Positions 1 through 9,000 of a stretch of DNA of 64,000 nucleotides are shown one piece after another. Position 1 is the first letter of the stretch; every line of letters begins with the position of its first letter. Both the position numbers and the translations under genes were made by a program. The DNA lies in NCBI RefSeq assembly GCF_039555535.1, contig NZ_CP154630.1, positions 3,857,001 through 3,921,000 on the forward strand, read 5' to 3'. The DNA is from Stenotrophomonas maltophilia (GTDB taxonomy: Bacteria > Pseudomonadota > Gammaproteobacteria > Xanthomonadales > Xanthomonadaceae). Below the pieces are notes generated by a model that made no database searches, was not told the DNA's origin, and saw nothing but the letters and a program-made list of their open reading frames with translations.

Positions 1-177
1 CAGGATGGTTCGGACTACTTCCACCTGCACCACACCGCCGACGACACGCTGGACAAGATCGACCCGAAGGCACTGGCACAGAACGTGGCCGCCTATGCGG
101 TATTCGCGTATCTGGCCGCGGAAGCCGATGGCAGTTTCGGCAGCGAAGCCAAGGCGACCACGCCGCCGAACGAGTGA
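1..177 (+). CDS. M28-family peptidase, C-terminal 58 residues (5' truncated by window edge)
   Basis: The frame is open from base 1 and ends at TGA 175-177. It reads in codon phase with base 1 and contains HHTADDTLDKIDP followed by a helix-forming stretch. This His-containing HHT..DTLDK..P motif is typical of the C-terminal end of zinc aminopeptidases and carboxypeptidases of family M28, which are usually exported; the His is a metal ligand in the family. The last residues (EAKATTPPNE) look like a disordered tail. Only the end of the gene is visible, so substrate and signal peptide cannot be judged. The family call rests on one motif. Confidence 0.7.
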   Translation, partial: QDGSDYFHLHHTADDTLDKIDPKALAQNVAAYAVFAYLAAEADGSFGSEAKATTPPNE

Positions 178-192
178 TGCGGTAGCGCCGCA

Positions 193-229
193 GGGTCAGA
201 GCCCTCGCTATTGGCGAGGGTTCTGACCC
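193..229. repeat. GGGTCAGA-type palindrome between convergent genes
   Basis: A 16-bp inverted repeat (193-208 with 214-229, one mismatch) has arms starting GGGTCAGA and a 5-nt loop. It lies between the converging ends of the M28 peptidase and the AGCS symporter and may act as a bidirectional terminator, although no T run follows. It belongs to a dispersed family with further copies near 2818, 5973, 10493, 13377, 19189 and 41620. Confidence 0.75.
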
Positions 230-238
230 CTGATCGCA

Positions 239-1690
239 TTAGCCCTCCCAAACCCGCGAATTGCGTATCCCGATCGTCTGCGGCTTGAACAGTGGATCAC
301 GCTGCTTGCGTTTCTGCGCCTCGTAATCGCGCAGTGCGGCCAGGGCAGGCCTTTGTAGCAGCAGGATGGCAATGATGTTCAACCAGCTCATCATGCCCAC
401 GCCGATATCGCCCAAGGCCCAGGCCACCGTCGCAGTGTTGACTGCCGAGTAGCCTGTGGCAGCCAGGAACAGCAACTGGAAGCCGGTGATGGTCCCCCGC
501 CCGGGACGATCCCGGGACAGGTAGCTGACATTGGTTTCGGCCATGTAGTACAGCGCCAGGATGGTGGTGAAAGCGAACGGCAGGATAGCGAGCGCGACGA
601 ACGACTTGCCGAAGCCCGGCAGCGCCGATTCCACCGCATGCTGCACGAAGCGTGGACCGGCCTCGACACCCGGCAGGCTGGCGAACAGCAGGCGCGCTTC
701 ATCGGGAACACCCTTCACGGCCGGCTCGTAGACGTTGTACAGCCCGGTGGACAGGATCAGGAAGGCCGTTGCGCTGCATACCACCATGGTGTCGATGTAG
801 ACCGAGAACGACTGCACCAGGCCCTGCTTGACCGGATGCGAGACCTCCGCTGCAGCGGCCGGATGCGCACCACTGCCCATGCCCGCCTCGTTGGATAGAA
901 CTCCGCGGCGCACGCCCCACTGGATTGCGGTACCGATCATCGCGCCGAACGCAGCATCCACACCGAAGGCACTGCGCAGCACCAGGCCGAAGACCTCGGG
1001 GACCTTGTCCACGTTGATCACCATGACCACGGCCGCGACCAGCAGATACGCCACGGCCATGATCGGCACCACCCACTCGGCTACCCGGGCGATGCGCCGC
1101 ACGCCGCCGTACAGCACGGCCGCAAGTACGACCAGCAACACCGCCGTGGTGCCTGCCACAGGTATGCCCCACGCCTCGTTCACCGCGCTGGTGATGGCAT
1201 TGGACTGGGTACCCGCCAGCATCGCCCCGGCCAGAACAGTAACGAGCGCGAACATCACCGCGTACCAGCGCTGGCCCAGGCCCTTTTCGATGTAGTAAGC
1301 CGGGCCGCCCCGGTACTGGCCGCTGGCGTCGCGCTCCTTGTAGATCTGCGCCAGGGTCGATTCGATGAAGGCGCTGGAAGCGCCGAGGAAGGCCACGACC
1401 CACATCCAGAAAATGGCACCCGGCCCGCCGAAGGAGATGGCCATGGCGACACCGGCAATGTTGCCAACGCCGACCCGGCTGGACAGTGACAACGACAAGG
1501 CCTGGAAGGGTGAGACGCCCGCAGAAGAGCGTTCGTGACGGAACATCAGGCGCAGCATGTCTGGCAGCGCGCGCAGCTGGATGAAGCGCGTGCGCACGCT
1601 GAAATACAGACCTGCCAGCAGGCAGAGCACGACCAGCCAGGGGCTCCAGATGATGCCCAGTACGGCATTGACGATCGATTCGATGCTCAT
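239..1690 (-). CDS. AGCS-family sodium:alanine/glycine symporter
   Basis: A polytopic inner-membrane protein of 483 residues, the normal length for the alanine or glycine:cation symporter family (TC 2.A.25). It would import small neutral amino acids with Na+. The family signature GVGNIAGVAMAISFGGPGAIF lies in the first 100 residues, and roughly ten hydrophobic segments follow. The ATG at 1690 (MSIESIV) is preferred over an upstream in-frame TTG at 1696: the GAGGGG ribosome site is about 8-10 nt before the ATG but only 2 nt before the TTG. The gene starts 12 bp after the end of the outer-membrane protein gene at 1703 and is probably co-transcribed with it. A second AGCS paralogue lies at 3692-5209. 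The exact substrate cannot be told from sequence. Confidence 0.93.
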   Translation of the reverse strand: MSIESIVNAVLGIIWSPWLVVLCLLAGLYFSVRTRFIQLRALPDMLRLMFRHERSSAGVSPFQALSLSLSSRVGVGNIAGVAMAISFGGPGAIFWMWVVAFLGASSAFIESTLAQIYKERDASGQYRGGPAYYIEKGLGQRWYAVMFALVTVLAGAMLAGTQSNAITSAVNEAWGIPVAGTTAVLLVVLAAVLYGGVRRIARVAEWVVPIMAVAYLLVAAVVMVINVDKVPEVFGLVLRSAFGVDAAFGAMIGTAIQWGVRRGVLSNEAGMGSGAHPAAAAEVSHPVKQGLVQSFSVYIDTMVVCSATAFLILSTGLYNVYEPAVKGVPDEARLLFASLPGVEAGPRFVQHAVESALPGFGKSFVALAILPFAFTTILALYYMAETNVSYLSRDRPGRGTITGFQLLFLAATGYSAVNTATVAWALGDIGVGMMSWLNIIAILLLQRPALAALRDYEAQKRKQRDPLFKPQTIGIRNSRVWEG

Positions 1691-1702
1691 ATGCAACGCC
1701 CC

Positions 1703-2689
1703 TCAGAAGAACACGCCCAGGGCGACCTGGGGGCTGACGATGCGGCCGGTGTTGCGTCCATCCACGGTGAATTCCACGCCGGCGATCAAGCCCAGCGACG
1801 GACTGAAGTGGTACTCCACTGCCGGTGCCAGAGTGACGCTGCGGCTGGCCGGGCGATGCTCGTCGATGCGCTCGATGGCGCCTCCGGCGTTGCGCGCGAA
1901 GCCGCTGAGCCGCTGGCCAGTCTCGCGGCTGGCAGCCACTTCCATCACGCCCACCCAGCGCGGGTTGAAGCTGTACTCGGCCGCCACCGACAGACCCAGC
2001 ACCGAACCACGCGCGATGTGCCCCTGGAAGCTGTCATCGGTGCCATACACGCTGGCGCCGGAAATGGCGGTGCGCGACGGTGCAGGCCCTGCGCTGAGCT
2101 GGGCGCGCCAGCGCATTGGCCGCTCGTTGCCCATCCACACCACCTGCTGCACGCCCAACGCAGCTGTGGTGCGCTGCACGCCATCGCCCTGCGCATCCAG
2201 CGCATTGCCGGTGATGCGATCGTGACTGCCGGTACTGAAGCGTTGCACCAGCGCCACTGAAACAGCGGGACGGGTGCCGTCCGCATTCGGTGCCTGCAGC
2301 AGGTACTGCAGGCGGGCGGTGGTATCGCCGGCGCGGAAGCCACTGCTGCGCGCGCTGCCGGATTCGGAGCGCGACGCGCTGAGGTTGACCTGGCCCATCA
2401 TGCGGTCGCTGAAGCCGTACATCACCGGCATGACGACCGCCCACGCACCACTGTCCTGCGCGCTGCGCCGACGCTCGCCGTCAGCGTCGTAGTAGGCGTT
2501 GCTGTCGACGCGGACCAGATAGGGTTCGAGGAACCAGCGGCCCTGCGGCAGGCCCGCGGGATTGGGGGTGATCAACGGCCCCATGAAATTGACGTTTTCC
2601 AGGCTGCGTTCGTTGGCGCAGGCACTGGCACTGGCCAGCGCGCTGGCCAGCAGCAGGGACACGGACAGGGTGCGTTGCAGATGGGACAT
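1703..2689 (-). CDS. Outer-membrane beta-barrel protein of unknown function
   Basis: 328 residues. The N-terminus MSHLQRTLSVSLLLASALASASA is a clear Sec signal peptide, with cleavage likely around residue 24-27. The rest alternates polar and hydrophobic residues in strand-length segments and ends in ALGVFF, a terminal aromatic as expected for a BamA-assembled barrel. The ATG at 2689 is preferred to an in-frame GTG at 2698: it has a GGAG site 8 nt upstream and gives the cleaner signal peptide. No catalytic motif or named family is recognised. It lies 12 bp upstream of an AGCS symporter on the same strand, so the pair may handle a common solute, but that is inference only. Confidence 0.7.
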   Translation of the reverse strand: MSHLQRTLSVSLLLASALASASACANERSLENVNFMGPLITPNPAGLPQGRWFLEPYLVRVDSNAYYDADGERRRSAQDSGAWAVVMPVMYGFSDRMMGQVNLSASRSESGSARSSGFRAGDTTARLQYLLQAPNADGTRPAVSVALVQRFSTGSHDRITGNALDAQGDGVQRTTAALGVQQVVWMGNERPMRWRAQLSAGPAPSRTAISGASVYGTDDSFQGHIARGSVLGLSVAAEYSFNPRWVGVMEVAASRETGQRLSGFARNAGGAIERIDEHRPASRSVTLAPAVEYHFSPSLGLIAGVEFTVDGRNTGRIVSPQVALGVFF

Positions 2690-2817
2690 GACAGCCACTC
2701 CGGGACAACGAGGGTTGGAGTTCCACCCTGCGTCGCCGGGAATGGCGAACCAATAAGGAAAGTTTCAAATCACCAGCACGCCATGCGCGTTGCAAAGCGT
2801 ACTAAGCTGCCGCCCAG

Positions 2818-2852
2818 GGTCAGAGCCCCCGCCCTGGGCGAGGGATCTGACC
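2818..2852. repeat. GGTCAGAGCCC palindrome
   Basis: Another copy of the GGGGTCAGA family: GGTCAGAGCCC on the left pairs with GGGATCTGACC on the right across an imperfect centre. It lies just downstream of the methyltransferase gene that ends at 2866. No T run follows on either strand, so a terminator role is uncertain. Confidence 0.65.
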
Positions 2853-2865
2853 TCGGTCACGGGGC

Positions 2866-3699
2866 TCAACCGCGTCGGCTGGCCCACTGCGCCAGCAGCA
2901 CCGCCGTGGCGGAGGCCACGTTCAGGCTCTCCACCGCGCCGCTGCCAGGAATCGAGACCTGCAGATCGCACTGGCTCGCCAGGCCACGGTCCATGCCCTC
3001 GCCTTCGGCGCCCATCACGTACACCAGCCGGTCCGGCAGCGACGCGCGGAACACGTCATCACCGCCCTCAACCAGCGTCGCGGCCAGGCCAAAACCGGCG
3101 CTGCGCAGCTGTGCCATCGCCTCCGCGGTCTCCGGCAACTGCACCAGCTGCACCGATTCCGCACCGCCTTCGGCCACGCGTGCGGCAGCACCGGACAGCG
3201 CCAGCGTGCTGCCTGCCGGCAGCAGCAGCGCCTTGACCCCGAAGTGCGCGGCCGAGCGCAGGATCGCGCCGAAATTGTGCGGATTGCCGACACCGTCCAG
3301 CCACAACGCCAGCGCCGGGCCTTCGCCCAGATCGGCCAGCCACTGTGCCAGCGGCACAACCGGCGCGCGCAGCACGTCGGCCACCAGGCCTTCGTGATGG
3401 GTGGTGGCAGCCAGCTTGTTCAGGTCGCCTTCCTCGACGACGCGATAGCCCACGCGGTTGGCCACGCACCACTTCAGCACCGGCTGCATGCGCGGAATCA
3501 GCGCGTCCACCAGGTACAGCTTGCGCAGCGCCTGCGGGCGCTTGGCGAACAGGGCCTGCACGGCGTTCCAGCCATACAGGCGCAGTTCGTCGTTGCCGCG
3601 CCCCGGCGGCGGCGGGGTGCCGCCCTCACGCGGAGGCAGCGGGGTGGCCCGCGGCGGTCGCGACGACGGGCGGCGGGCATTCTTCCAGGGATCATTCAC
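2866..3699 (-). CDS. SPOUT/TrmH-family RNA 2'-O-methyltransferase, YfiF-like
   Basis: 277 residues. An Arg/Pro-rich N-terminal stretch of about 35 residues is followed by a SpoU substrate-binding domain (from RLYGWNAVQALF) and the knotted SpoU methylase domain. The three SAM-site motifs are visible: NPHNFGAILRSA, YVMGAEGEGM and IPGSGAVESLNVASA. The N-terminal domain wording (PRMQPVLKWCVANR..Y.VV, HHEGLV) resembles E. coli YfiF more than RlmB or TrmH, so the target RNA is uncertain. The start is taken as GTG at 3699, which overlaps the last codons of the upstream AGCS gene (stop 3692-3694) by 8 bp. Reading further upstream would run through the AGCS gene antisense-like and adds low-complexity sequence, so it is rejected. 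Confidence 0.88.
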   Translation of the reverse strand: MNDPWKNARRPSSRPPRATPLPPREGGTPPPPGRGNDELRLYGWNAVQALFAKRPQALRKLYLVDALIPRMQPVLKWCVANRVGYRVVEEGDLNKLAATTHHEGLVADVLRAPVVPLAQWLADLGEGPALALWLDGVGNPHNFGAILRSAAHFGVKALLLPAGSTLALSGAAARVAEGGAESVQLVQLPETAEAMAQLRSAGFGLAATLVEGGDDVFRASLPDRLVYVMGAEGEGMDRGLASQCDLQVSIPGSGAVESLNVASATAVLLAQWASRRG

Positions 3700-5209
3700 T
3701 ACGGGACAACTCCAGCTTGCGTTGACGCCAGAAATCGGCGTTCTTGATGCCCAGGGCATCGGGGTCGAAGATCGGATCCAGGCCGAGCTTCTTCTGACGT
3801 TCGTAATCACGCAGGGCCAGCATCGCCGGCTTCTGGATGATGAGGATGGCAATGATGTTCAGCCAGGCCATCAGGCCCACGCCGATGTCACCCAGCGCCC
3901 AGGCCAGGGTGGCATTGTGGAACGCGCCGAACACCACCATGCCGATGATGCCCAGGCGCAGCAGCAGCACGGTCAGTGGGCGCTTCTTGTTGTGGTTCAC
4001 ATAGCTGAGGTTGGTCTCGGCCATGTAGTAGTACGCCATGATGGTGGTGAAGGCGAAGAAGAAGATGGCGATCGAGACGAACGCCGAGCCCCAGCCCGGC
4101 AGCACCGCTTCAACGCCAGCCTGCGCGTAGCCCGCGCCTTCCGGAATGCCGGCCAGGCCCTGGAAGATCGGCGCGGCGCCGGGCACCGGCGAGTACACAT
4201 TGTAGGTACCGCTGGCCAGGATCAGGAACGCGGTGGCGGTGCACACCATCATGGTGTCGAAGTAGATGGCGAAGGCCTGCACATAGCCCTGCTTGGCCGG
4301 GTGCGAGACTTCCGAGGCGGCCGCCGCATGCGGGCCCGAACCCTGGCCGGCTTCGTTGGCGTAGATGCCGCGCTTGATGCCCCACTCCACCGCCAGGCCC
4401 ATCATCGCGCCGAACGCCGCGTGCGTGCCGAAGGCGCTCTTGAAGATGATGCCGAACATTTCCGGCACGCGGTCGTAGTTGATGATCATGATGACGATGG
4501 CCATCAGGATGAAACCGGCTGCCATGAACGGCACCACCACTTCAGCGAAGTTGGCGATGCGCTTGACGCCACCGAAGATCACCACGCCCAGCAGCAGGGC
4601 CACGACGATGCCGATGCCCAGCTTCAGCGCCTGCACGGACTCCATGCCGAAGGCCTGGCCATCGAGCGGACCGCACAGGGCAGTGCCGCGGCAGGCGTTG
4701 ATGATGCTGTCGGCGATGGCATTGGCCTGCACGCCCGGCATCAGGAAGCCGGCAGCGATGATCGTGGCGATGGCGAAGGCCAGCGCGTACCACTTCAGGC
4801 CCATGGCCTTTTCGATGTAGTAGGCGGGGCCACCGCGGTAGCGGCCTTCGGCGTCCTTGGTCTTGTAGATCTGCGCCAGGGTGCATTCCACGTACGAGGT
4901 GGACGCGCCGAGGAAGCCCATCACCCACATCCAGAAGATCGCACCGGGGCCGCCGAAGGCGATGGCGGTAGCCACGCCGGCAATGTTGCCGATGCCCATG
5001 CGGCCCGCCATCGACATGGCCAGGGCCTGGAACGAGGACACGCCGGCGTCGGATTTCTCACCCCTGACGGTGAGGCGGCACATCTCGACGAAACCCCGGA
5101 TCTGCATGAAGCGGGTGCGCAGGCTGAAGAACAGGCCGGCGGCCAGGCACATGAAGATCAGTGCCTTGCTCCAGATGATGCTGTTGATGAAATGTACGGT
5201 AGCTTCCAC
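3692..5209 (-). CDS. AGCS-family sodium:alanine/glycine symporter (second paralogue)
   Basis: 505 residues with the same family signature as the paralogue at 239-1690 (GIGNIAGVATAIAFGGPGAIF) and the TYKTKDAEGRYRGGPAYYIEKAMG-type region split over TM3-4. It is longer in one loop, about residues 170-185 (ACRGTALCGPL), which carries two cysteines absent from the first copy. The start is GTG at 5209, chosen because GGAGAG lies 8 nt upstream. It is followed directly, with an 8-bp overlap, by the YfiF-like methyltransferase, so the two are translationally coupled. This is an inner-membrane sodium-coupled amino-acid importer; the substrate (alanine, glycine or similar) is not resolvable. Confidence 0.93.
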   Translation of the reverse strand: MEATVHFINSIIWSKALIFMCLAAGLFFSLRTRFMQIRGFVEMCRLTVRGEKSDAGVSSFQALAMSMAGRMGIGNIAGVATAIAFGGPGAIFWMWVMGFLGASTSYVECTLAQIYKTKDAEGRYRGGPAYYIEKAMGLKWYALAFAIATIIAAGFLMPGVQANAIADSIINACRGTALCGPLDGQAFGMESVQALKLGIGIVVALLLGVVIFGGVKRIANFAEVVVPFMAAGFILMAIVIMIINYDRVPEMFGIIFKSAFGTHAAFGAMMGLAVEWGIKRGIYANEAGQGSGPHAAAASEVSHPAKQGYVQAFAIYFDTMMVCTATAFLILASGTYNVYSPVPGAAPIFQGLAGIPEGAGYAQAGVEAVLPGWGSAFVSIAIFFFAFTTIMAYYYMAETNLSYVNHNKKRPLTVLLLRLGIIGMVVFGAFHNATLAWALGDIGVGLMAWLNIIAILIIQKPAMLALRDYERQKKLGLDPIFDPDALGIKNADFWRQRKLELSRSE

Positions 5210-5341
5210 GCGCGCTCTCTCCAGTCGGCGGGTTGTAAGGACGTCCCGTCGGCTGGAAGGGACCGGTCGATTCTCCCTGATCGAAGGCCACTGCGGTAGC
5301 GGCAGAAGGCAGGCGGCCTCGGGAGGGCCGGAATAGCGGCG

Positions 5342-5429
5342 GTAGAGTCGACTGTTAGTCGACTGCCGTTGGCCCCGGTTGCAAAAGAGCCCGCGCTGCG
5401 CGCGATAGTCGACTGACAGTCGACTCTAC
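5342..5429. repeat. Head-to-head pair of GTAG palindromes (SMAG-type)
   Basis: GTAGAGTCGACT..AGTCGACT at 5342-5364 on the plus strand and its inverted partner at 5407-5429 form a pair facing each other across 42 bp. GTAG-headed 22-25 nt palindromes are the SMAG family of REP-like repeats described in S. maltophilia. The pair sits between the second AGCS gene and the GNAT gene, and could fold into one long hairpin in a transcript. Confidence 0.8.
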
Positions 5430-5449
5430 CCCTCCCCCTCCCCGGCTGC

Positions 5450-6046
5450 TCAGGGAAGCTGCGTGCGTACCCGGGCGAAGCGGCGCAGGTCGTGCAGCTC
5501 GCCCCGCTTGTAGATCGCGCAGCGATCCACGCCCTCTTGCTGGAAACCGTTCTTTTCCAGTACACGTGCCGAGCCGAGGTTGAAGTCGACCACCCCGGCC
5601 TGCAGCCTGAACAGGCGCAGCTCGTCCATCACCCATGGCGCGAACAGGCCGACCACGCGGGTCATCAGGCCCTGGCCCCAGTAGGCCTGGCCCAGCCAGT
5701 AGCCGAGTTCAGCCATATGACCGCGCTCGGCGCTGCCCTGCTGCGCGCCGACGCTGCCGCAGGCCTGGCCGTCGATCTCGATGGCCAGATTCAGGGTACC
5801 GGGCGCCAGCACGCGACCGGCGAGGAAGGCCTCGCCGTCGGCACGCGTGTAGGGGTACGGGAAGCGGTCGCGCAGGCCACGGGACACGTCGGGGTCGTTG
5901 GCGTGGCGCAGCAGTGATTCGAGGTCGTCGGGGCGCCAGGGGCGAAGTTGGAAGCCGTCGCCTTGCAGGGGTGGGGTCAGAGCCCTTTCCCGTTGGGAAC
6001 GGGATCCGACCCCCGATCCGACCCCGTCGGCGCGAGCGTCAGGCAT
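5450..6046 (-). CDS. GNAT-family N-acetyltransferase (RimJ/RimL-like)
   Basis: 198 residues. The GNAT fold begins at about residue 32 (FQLRPWRPDDLESLLRHAND), with the typical RimJ/RimL-type ELGYWLGQAYWGQGLMTRVV segment for the acetyl-CoA site and the C-terminal ARVLEKNGF..EG motif. It would acetylate an N-terminal or small-molecule amine; the substrate is unknown. The ATG at 6046 overlaps the stop region of the RND pump gene by 8 bp, implying coupling. Residues from about 7 to 27 (GVGSGVGSRSQRERALTPP) are encoded by a copy of the GGGGTCAGA palindrome at 5973-6013 plus a partial duplicate of one arm. The extreme N-terminus is therefore repeat-derived rather than part of the enzyme fold. Confidence 0.85.
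   Translation of the reverse strand: MPDARADGVGSGVGSRSQRERALTPPLQGDGFQLRPWRPDDLESLLRHANDPDVSRGLRDRFPYPYTRADGEAFLAGRVLAPGTLNLAIEIDGQACGSVGAQQGSAERGHMAELGYWLGQAYWGQGLMTRVVGLFAPWVMDELRLFRLQAGVVDFNLGSARVLEKNGFQQEGVDRCAIYKRGELHDLRRFARVRTQLP
5973..6013. repeat. GGGGTCAGA palindrome located inside a coding region
   Basis: GGGGTCAGAGCCC...GGGATCCGACCCC is an inverted repeat of about 18 bp arms with a short centre. It is followed at 6014-6025 by a second copy of the right arm end (CGATCCGACCCC). It lies within the 5' end of the GNAT gene and keeps the frame open. See the matching finding. Confidence 0.8.
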
Positions 6047-9000
6047 GCCCACCCACCGACGGCGATTCGGCTTCCTGCTTCTCCAGTTCGCGCTTCACCG
6101 CTTCCGGCGAGCGGGTGTACGGGGCCAGTCGCGCGTAGAACGCCGGCACCACGAACAGCGACAGGAACGTCGAGAGGGTCACGCCGAAGATGATCACGAT
6201 GCCGATGGTGCCACGGCTGGCCGAGCCGGGACCACCGGCCACCACCAGCGGGATCGCACCCACCACGGTGGCGATCGAGGTCATCAGGATCGGGCGCAGG
6301 CGCACCATCGCCGATTCGATGATCGCCTCGCGCACGGTGCGCCCGTCGTCGCGCAGCTGATTGGCGAATTCGACGATGAGGATGCCGTTCTTCGCCGCCA
6401 GGCCGACCAGCATGACGATGCCGATCTGGCTGAAAAGATTCACCGTGCCCCCGCTCACCCACAAGCCGACCAGCGCACCGAGCACGCCCAGCGGCACGGT
6501 CAGCATGATGGTGAGCGGGTGGATGAAGCTTTCGAACTGCGCGGCCAGCACCAGGTACACCACCAGCAGGGCCATGGCGAAGGTCAGCAGCACTGCGCCA
6601 CCGGCACTCTGGTACTCGCGCGATTCGCCCTTCCAGTTCACCTGTGCGTACTGCGGCAGCTCTTCGCGGGCCACGTTCTGCGCCCAGGCAATGGCCTCGC
6701 CCAGCGGATAGCCCGGCGCCAGGCCGGCGGTGATGGTGATCGAGCGCAGGCGGTTGAAGCGGTTCAGGGTGCCCGCCTCGGCCACTTCACTGAGCGTAAC
6801 CAGGTTGGACAGCGGCACCAGCTCACCGGAGGTGGCACGCACGCGGATCGCAGCCAGGTCGGCCGGGCTGGCGCGTCCATCGCGACCGGCCTGCACCAGC
6901 ACGTCATACTCTTCGCCGTTGTCGACGAAGGTGGTGACGCGGCGCGAACCCATCATGGTTTCCAGCGCCGAACCGATCGCGGTGACCGGCACGCCGAGAT
7001 CGGCCGCGCGCTGGCGGTCGATGTTCACCCGCATCTGCGGCCGGGTTTCCTTGTAGTCCGAATCCGGGCCGACCAGGCCGGGATTGTCGGCCATGCGCAG
7101 CAGGATGCGGTCGCGCCACTGCGCGATCTCCGCGTATTCCGGCCCGCCCAGCACGATCTGGAAGGGCTGGCCGCCACTGCGCACCAGGCCACCACCGACC
7201 TGGGTACGCACGCGCACGCCGCGCATGGTATCGAGTTCCTTCTGCAGTGCGTTGGCCACATCCGGGGTGGCCTCGCTGCGCTGGCGCCACGGCTGCAGGA
7301 AGATGCTGACGCGGCCGGTGTGCATTTCCTCGCTCGCGCCCCAACCACCCGGCACGCGCGGATTGGCACGCACGATCGGCTTGTCCGGACCGACGTGCGG
7401 GGCCAGCAGCGCTTCCACCTGCTGCACCTGCTGCACGGTGTAGTCGTAGCCGGCGCCTTCCGGGCCGTCGATCATGATCTGGAACGAACCGCGGTCTTCG
7501 GCCGGCGCCAGTTCCGACGGCAGCAGCTTCAGCAGGCCCCAGCTGGCGGCCAGCGCGGCCACCATCACCAGCAGGTAGATCCAGGTGCGGTCGACATGGT
7601 GGTCGAGCACGCGGCCGTAGCCCGAGGCCAGGCGTTCCAGATTGCGGTTGATGAAGCCATGCAGGCCGCGCGGGGCGTGTCCGGTGTGCGGCTTGAGCAG
7701 CTTGGAGGCCATCATCGGCGTCAGCGTCAGTGCCACGAACGCGGACAACGCCACCGCTGCCGCCAGCGCCACCGCCAGTTCGCGGAACAGGCGGCCGGTA
7801 TTGCCTTCCAGGAAACCGACCGGCAGGAACACCGCCACCAGCACGGCGGTGGTGGCGATCACCGCGAAGGCAACCTGCGTGGTACCGCGCTTGGAGGCCA
7901 CCAGTGGGGGCTCGCCCAGGTCGATGCGGCGCTGCACGTTCTCCACCACCACGATCGCATCGTCCACCACCAGGCCGATGCATAGCACCAGGGCAAGCAG
8001 GGTCAGCAGGTTGATCGAGAAGTCGAACGCATACAGTGCGATGAACGCAGCCACCAGGCAGACCGGCACGGTCACCGCTGGAATCAGTGCGGCACGGAAG
8101 CTGCCCAGGAACAGCCAGATCACCGCCAGCACCAGGATCATCGCCTCCACCAACGTGGCATAGACGCGGTCCACAGCGGCTTCGATGAAGGTGGTGTTGT
8201 CGAACGCCACGAAGATCTGCGTGCCCTTGGGCAGCGACAGCGCAACGCGTTCGGCTTCGGCACGCGCCGTGCGCGCCACGTCCAGCGAGTTGGCGGTGGA
8301 GGTCTTGACGATGCCCAGGCCGATGCCCGGCTCGCCGTTGCTGCGGTAGTACGCGCGACGCTCGGCCGAGGCCAGCTCGATCTTCGCCACGTCGCCCATG
8401 CGCACCACGTAGCCGTCGCGGCCCTTGCCCAGCGGGATGGTGGCGAAGTCTTCGGGCTTGATGTAGTTGCGCTCCACGCGCAGGGTGAAATCGCGGTCGG
8501 TCGACTCGATGCGCCCGGCAGGCAGTTCCACGTTCTCGTTGCGCAGCGCGGTTTCCACATCACCGGTGGTCAGCCCGCGTGCGGCCAGCTGGTCACGGTC
8601 CAGCCAGATGCGCATCGCATAGCGCTGGCGACCGCCAATGCGGACCTGGGCCACGCCATCGAGGCTGGAAAAACGATCGACCACATAACGGTCGGCGTAA
8701 TCGCTCAGTTCCAGCGTGTCCATGGTCGAGGAGACCATGTTGAACCAGATGATCGGGTCGGCATCGCTTTCGACCTTGGCGATTTCCGGCGGCCGCGCTT
8801 CTTCCGGCATGCGGTCGGCGACACGGCTGACCGCATCGCGCACGTCATTGGCCGCCGCTTCGATATCGCGGTTGGAAGTGAACTCGATGCTGACCTGCGA
8901 GCGGCCGTTGGTGCTGCGCGCGTTGATCGTATCGATGCCTTCGATGCCGGCCAGTGCGTCTTCCAGCACCTGGGTGATGCGGCTTTCGATGACCGCCGCC

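Noticed and set aside
3458..5299. Long plus-strand open frame opposite the second AGCS gene (613 codons)
   Set aside because: It is the antisense shadow of a real transporter in high-GC DNA; its composition (His, Gln, Asp-rich) is typical of such shadows and no domain is seen.
5898..7985. Long plus-strand open frame opposite the RND pump gene
   Set aside because: Shadow of the pump on the other strand; no family match, no ribosome site, and the pump is a certain gene.
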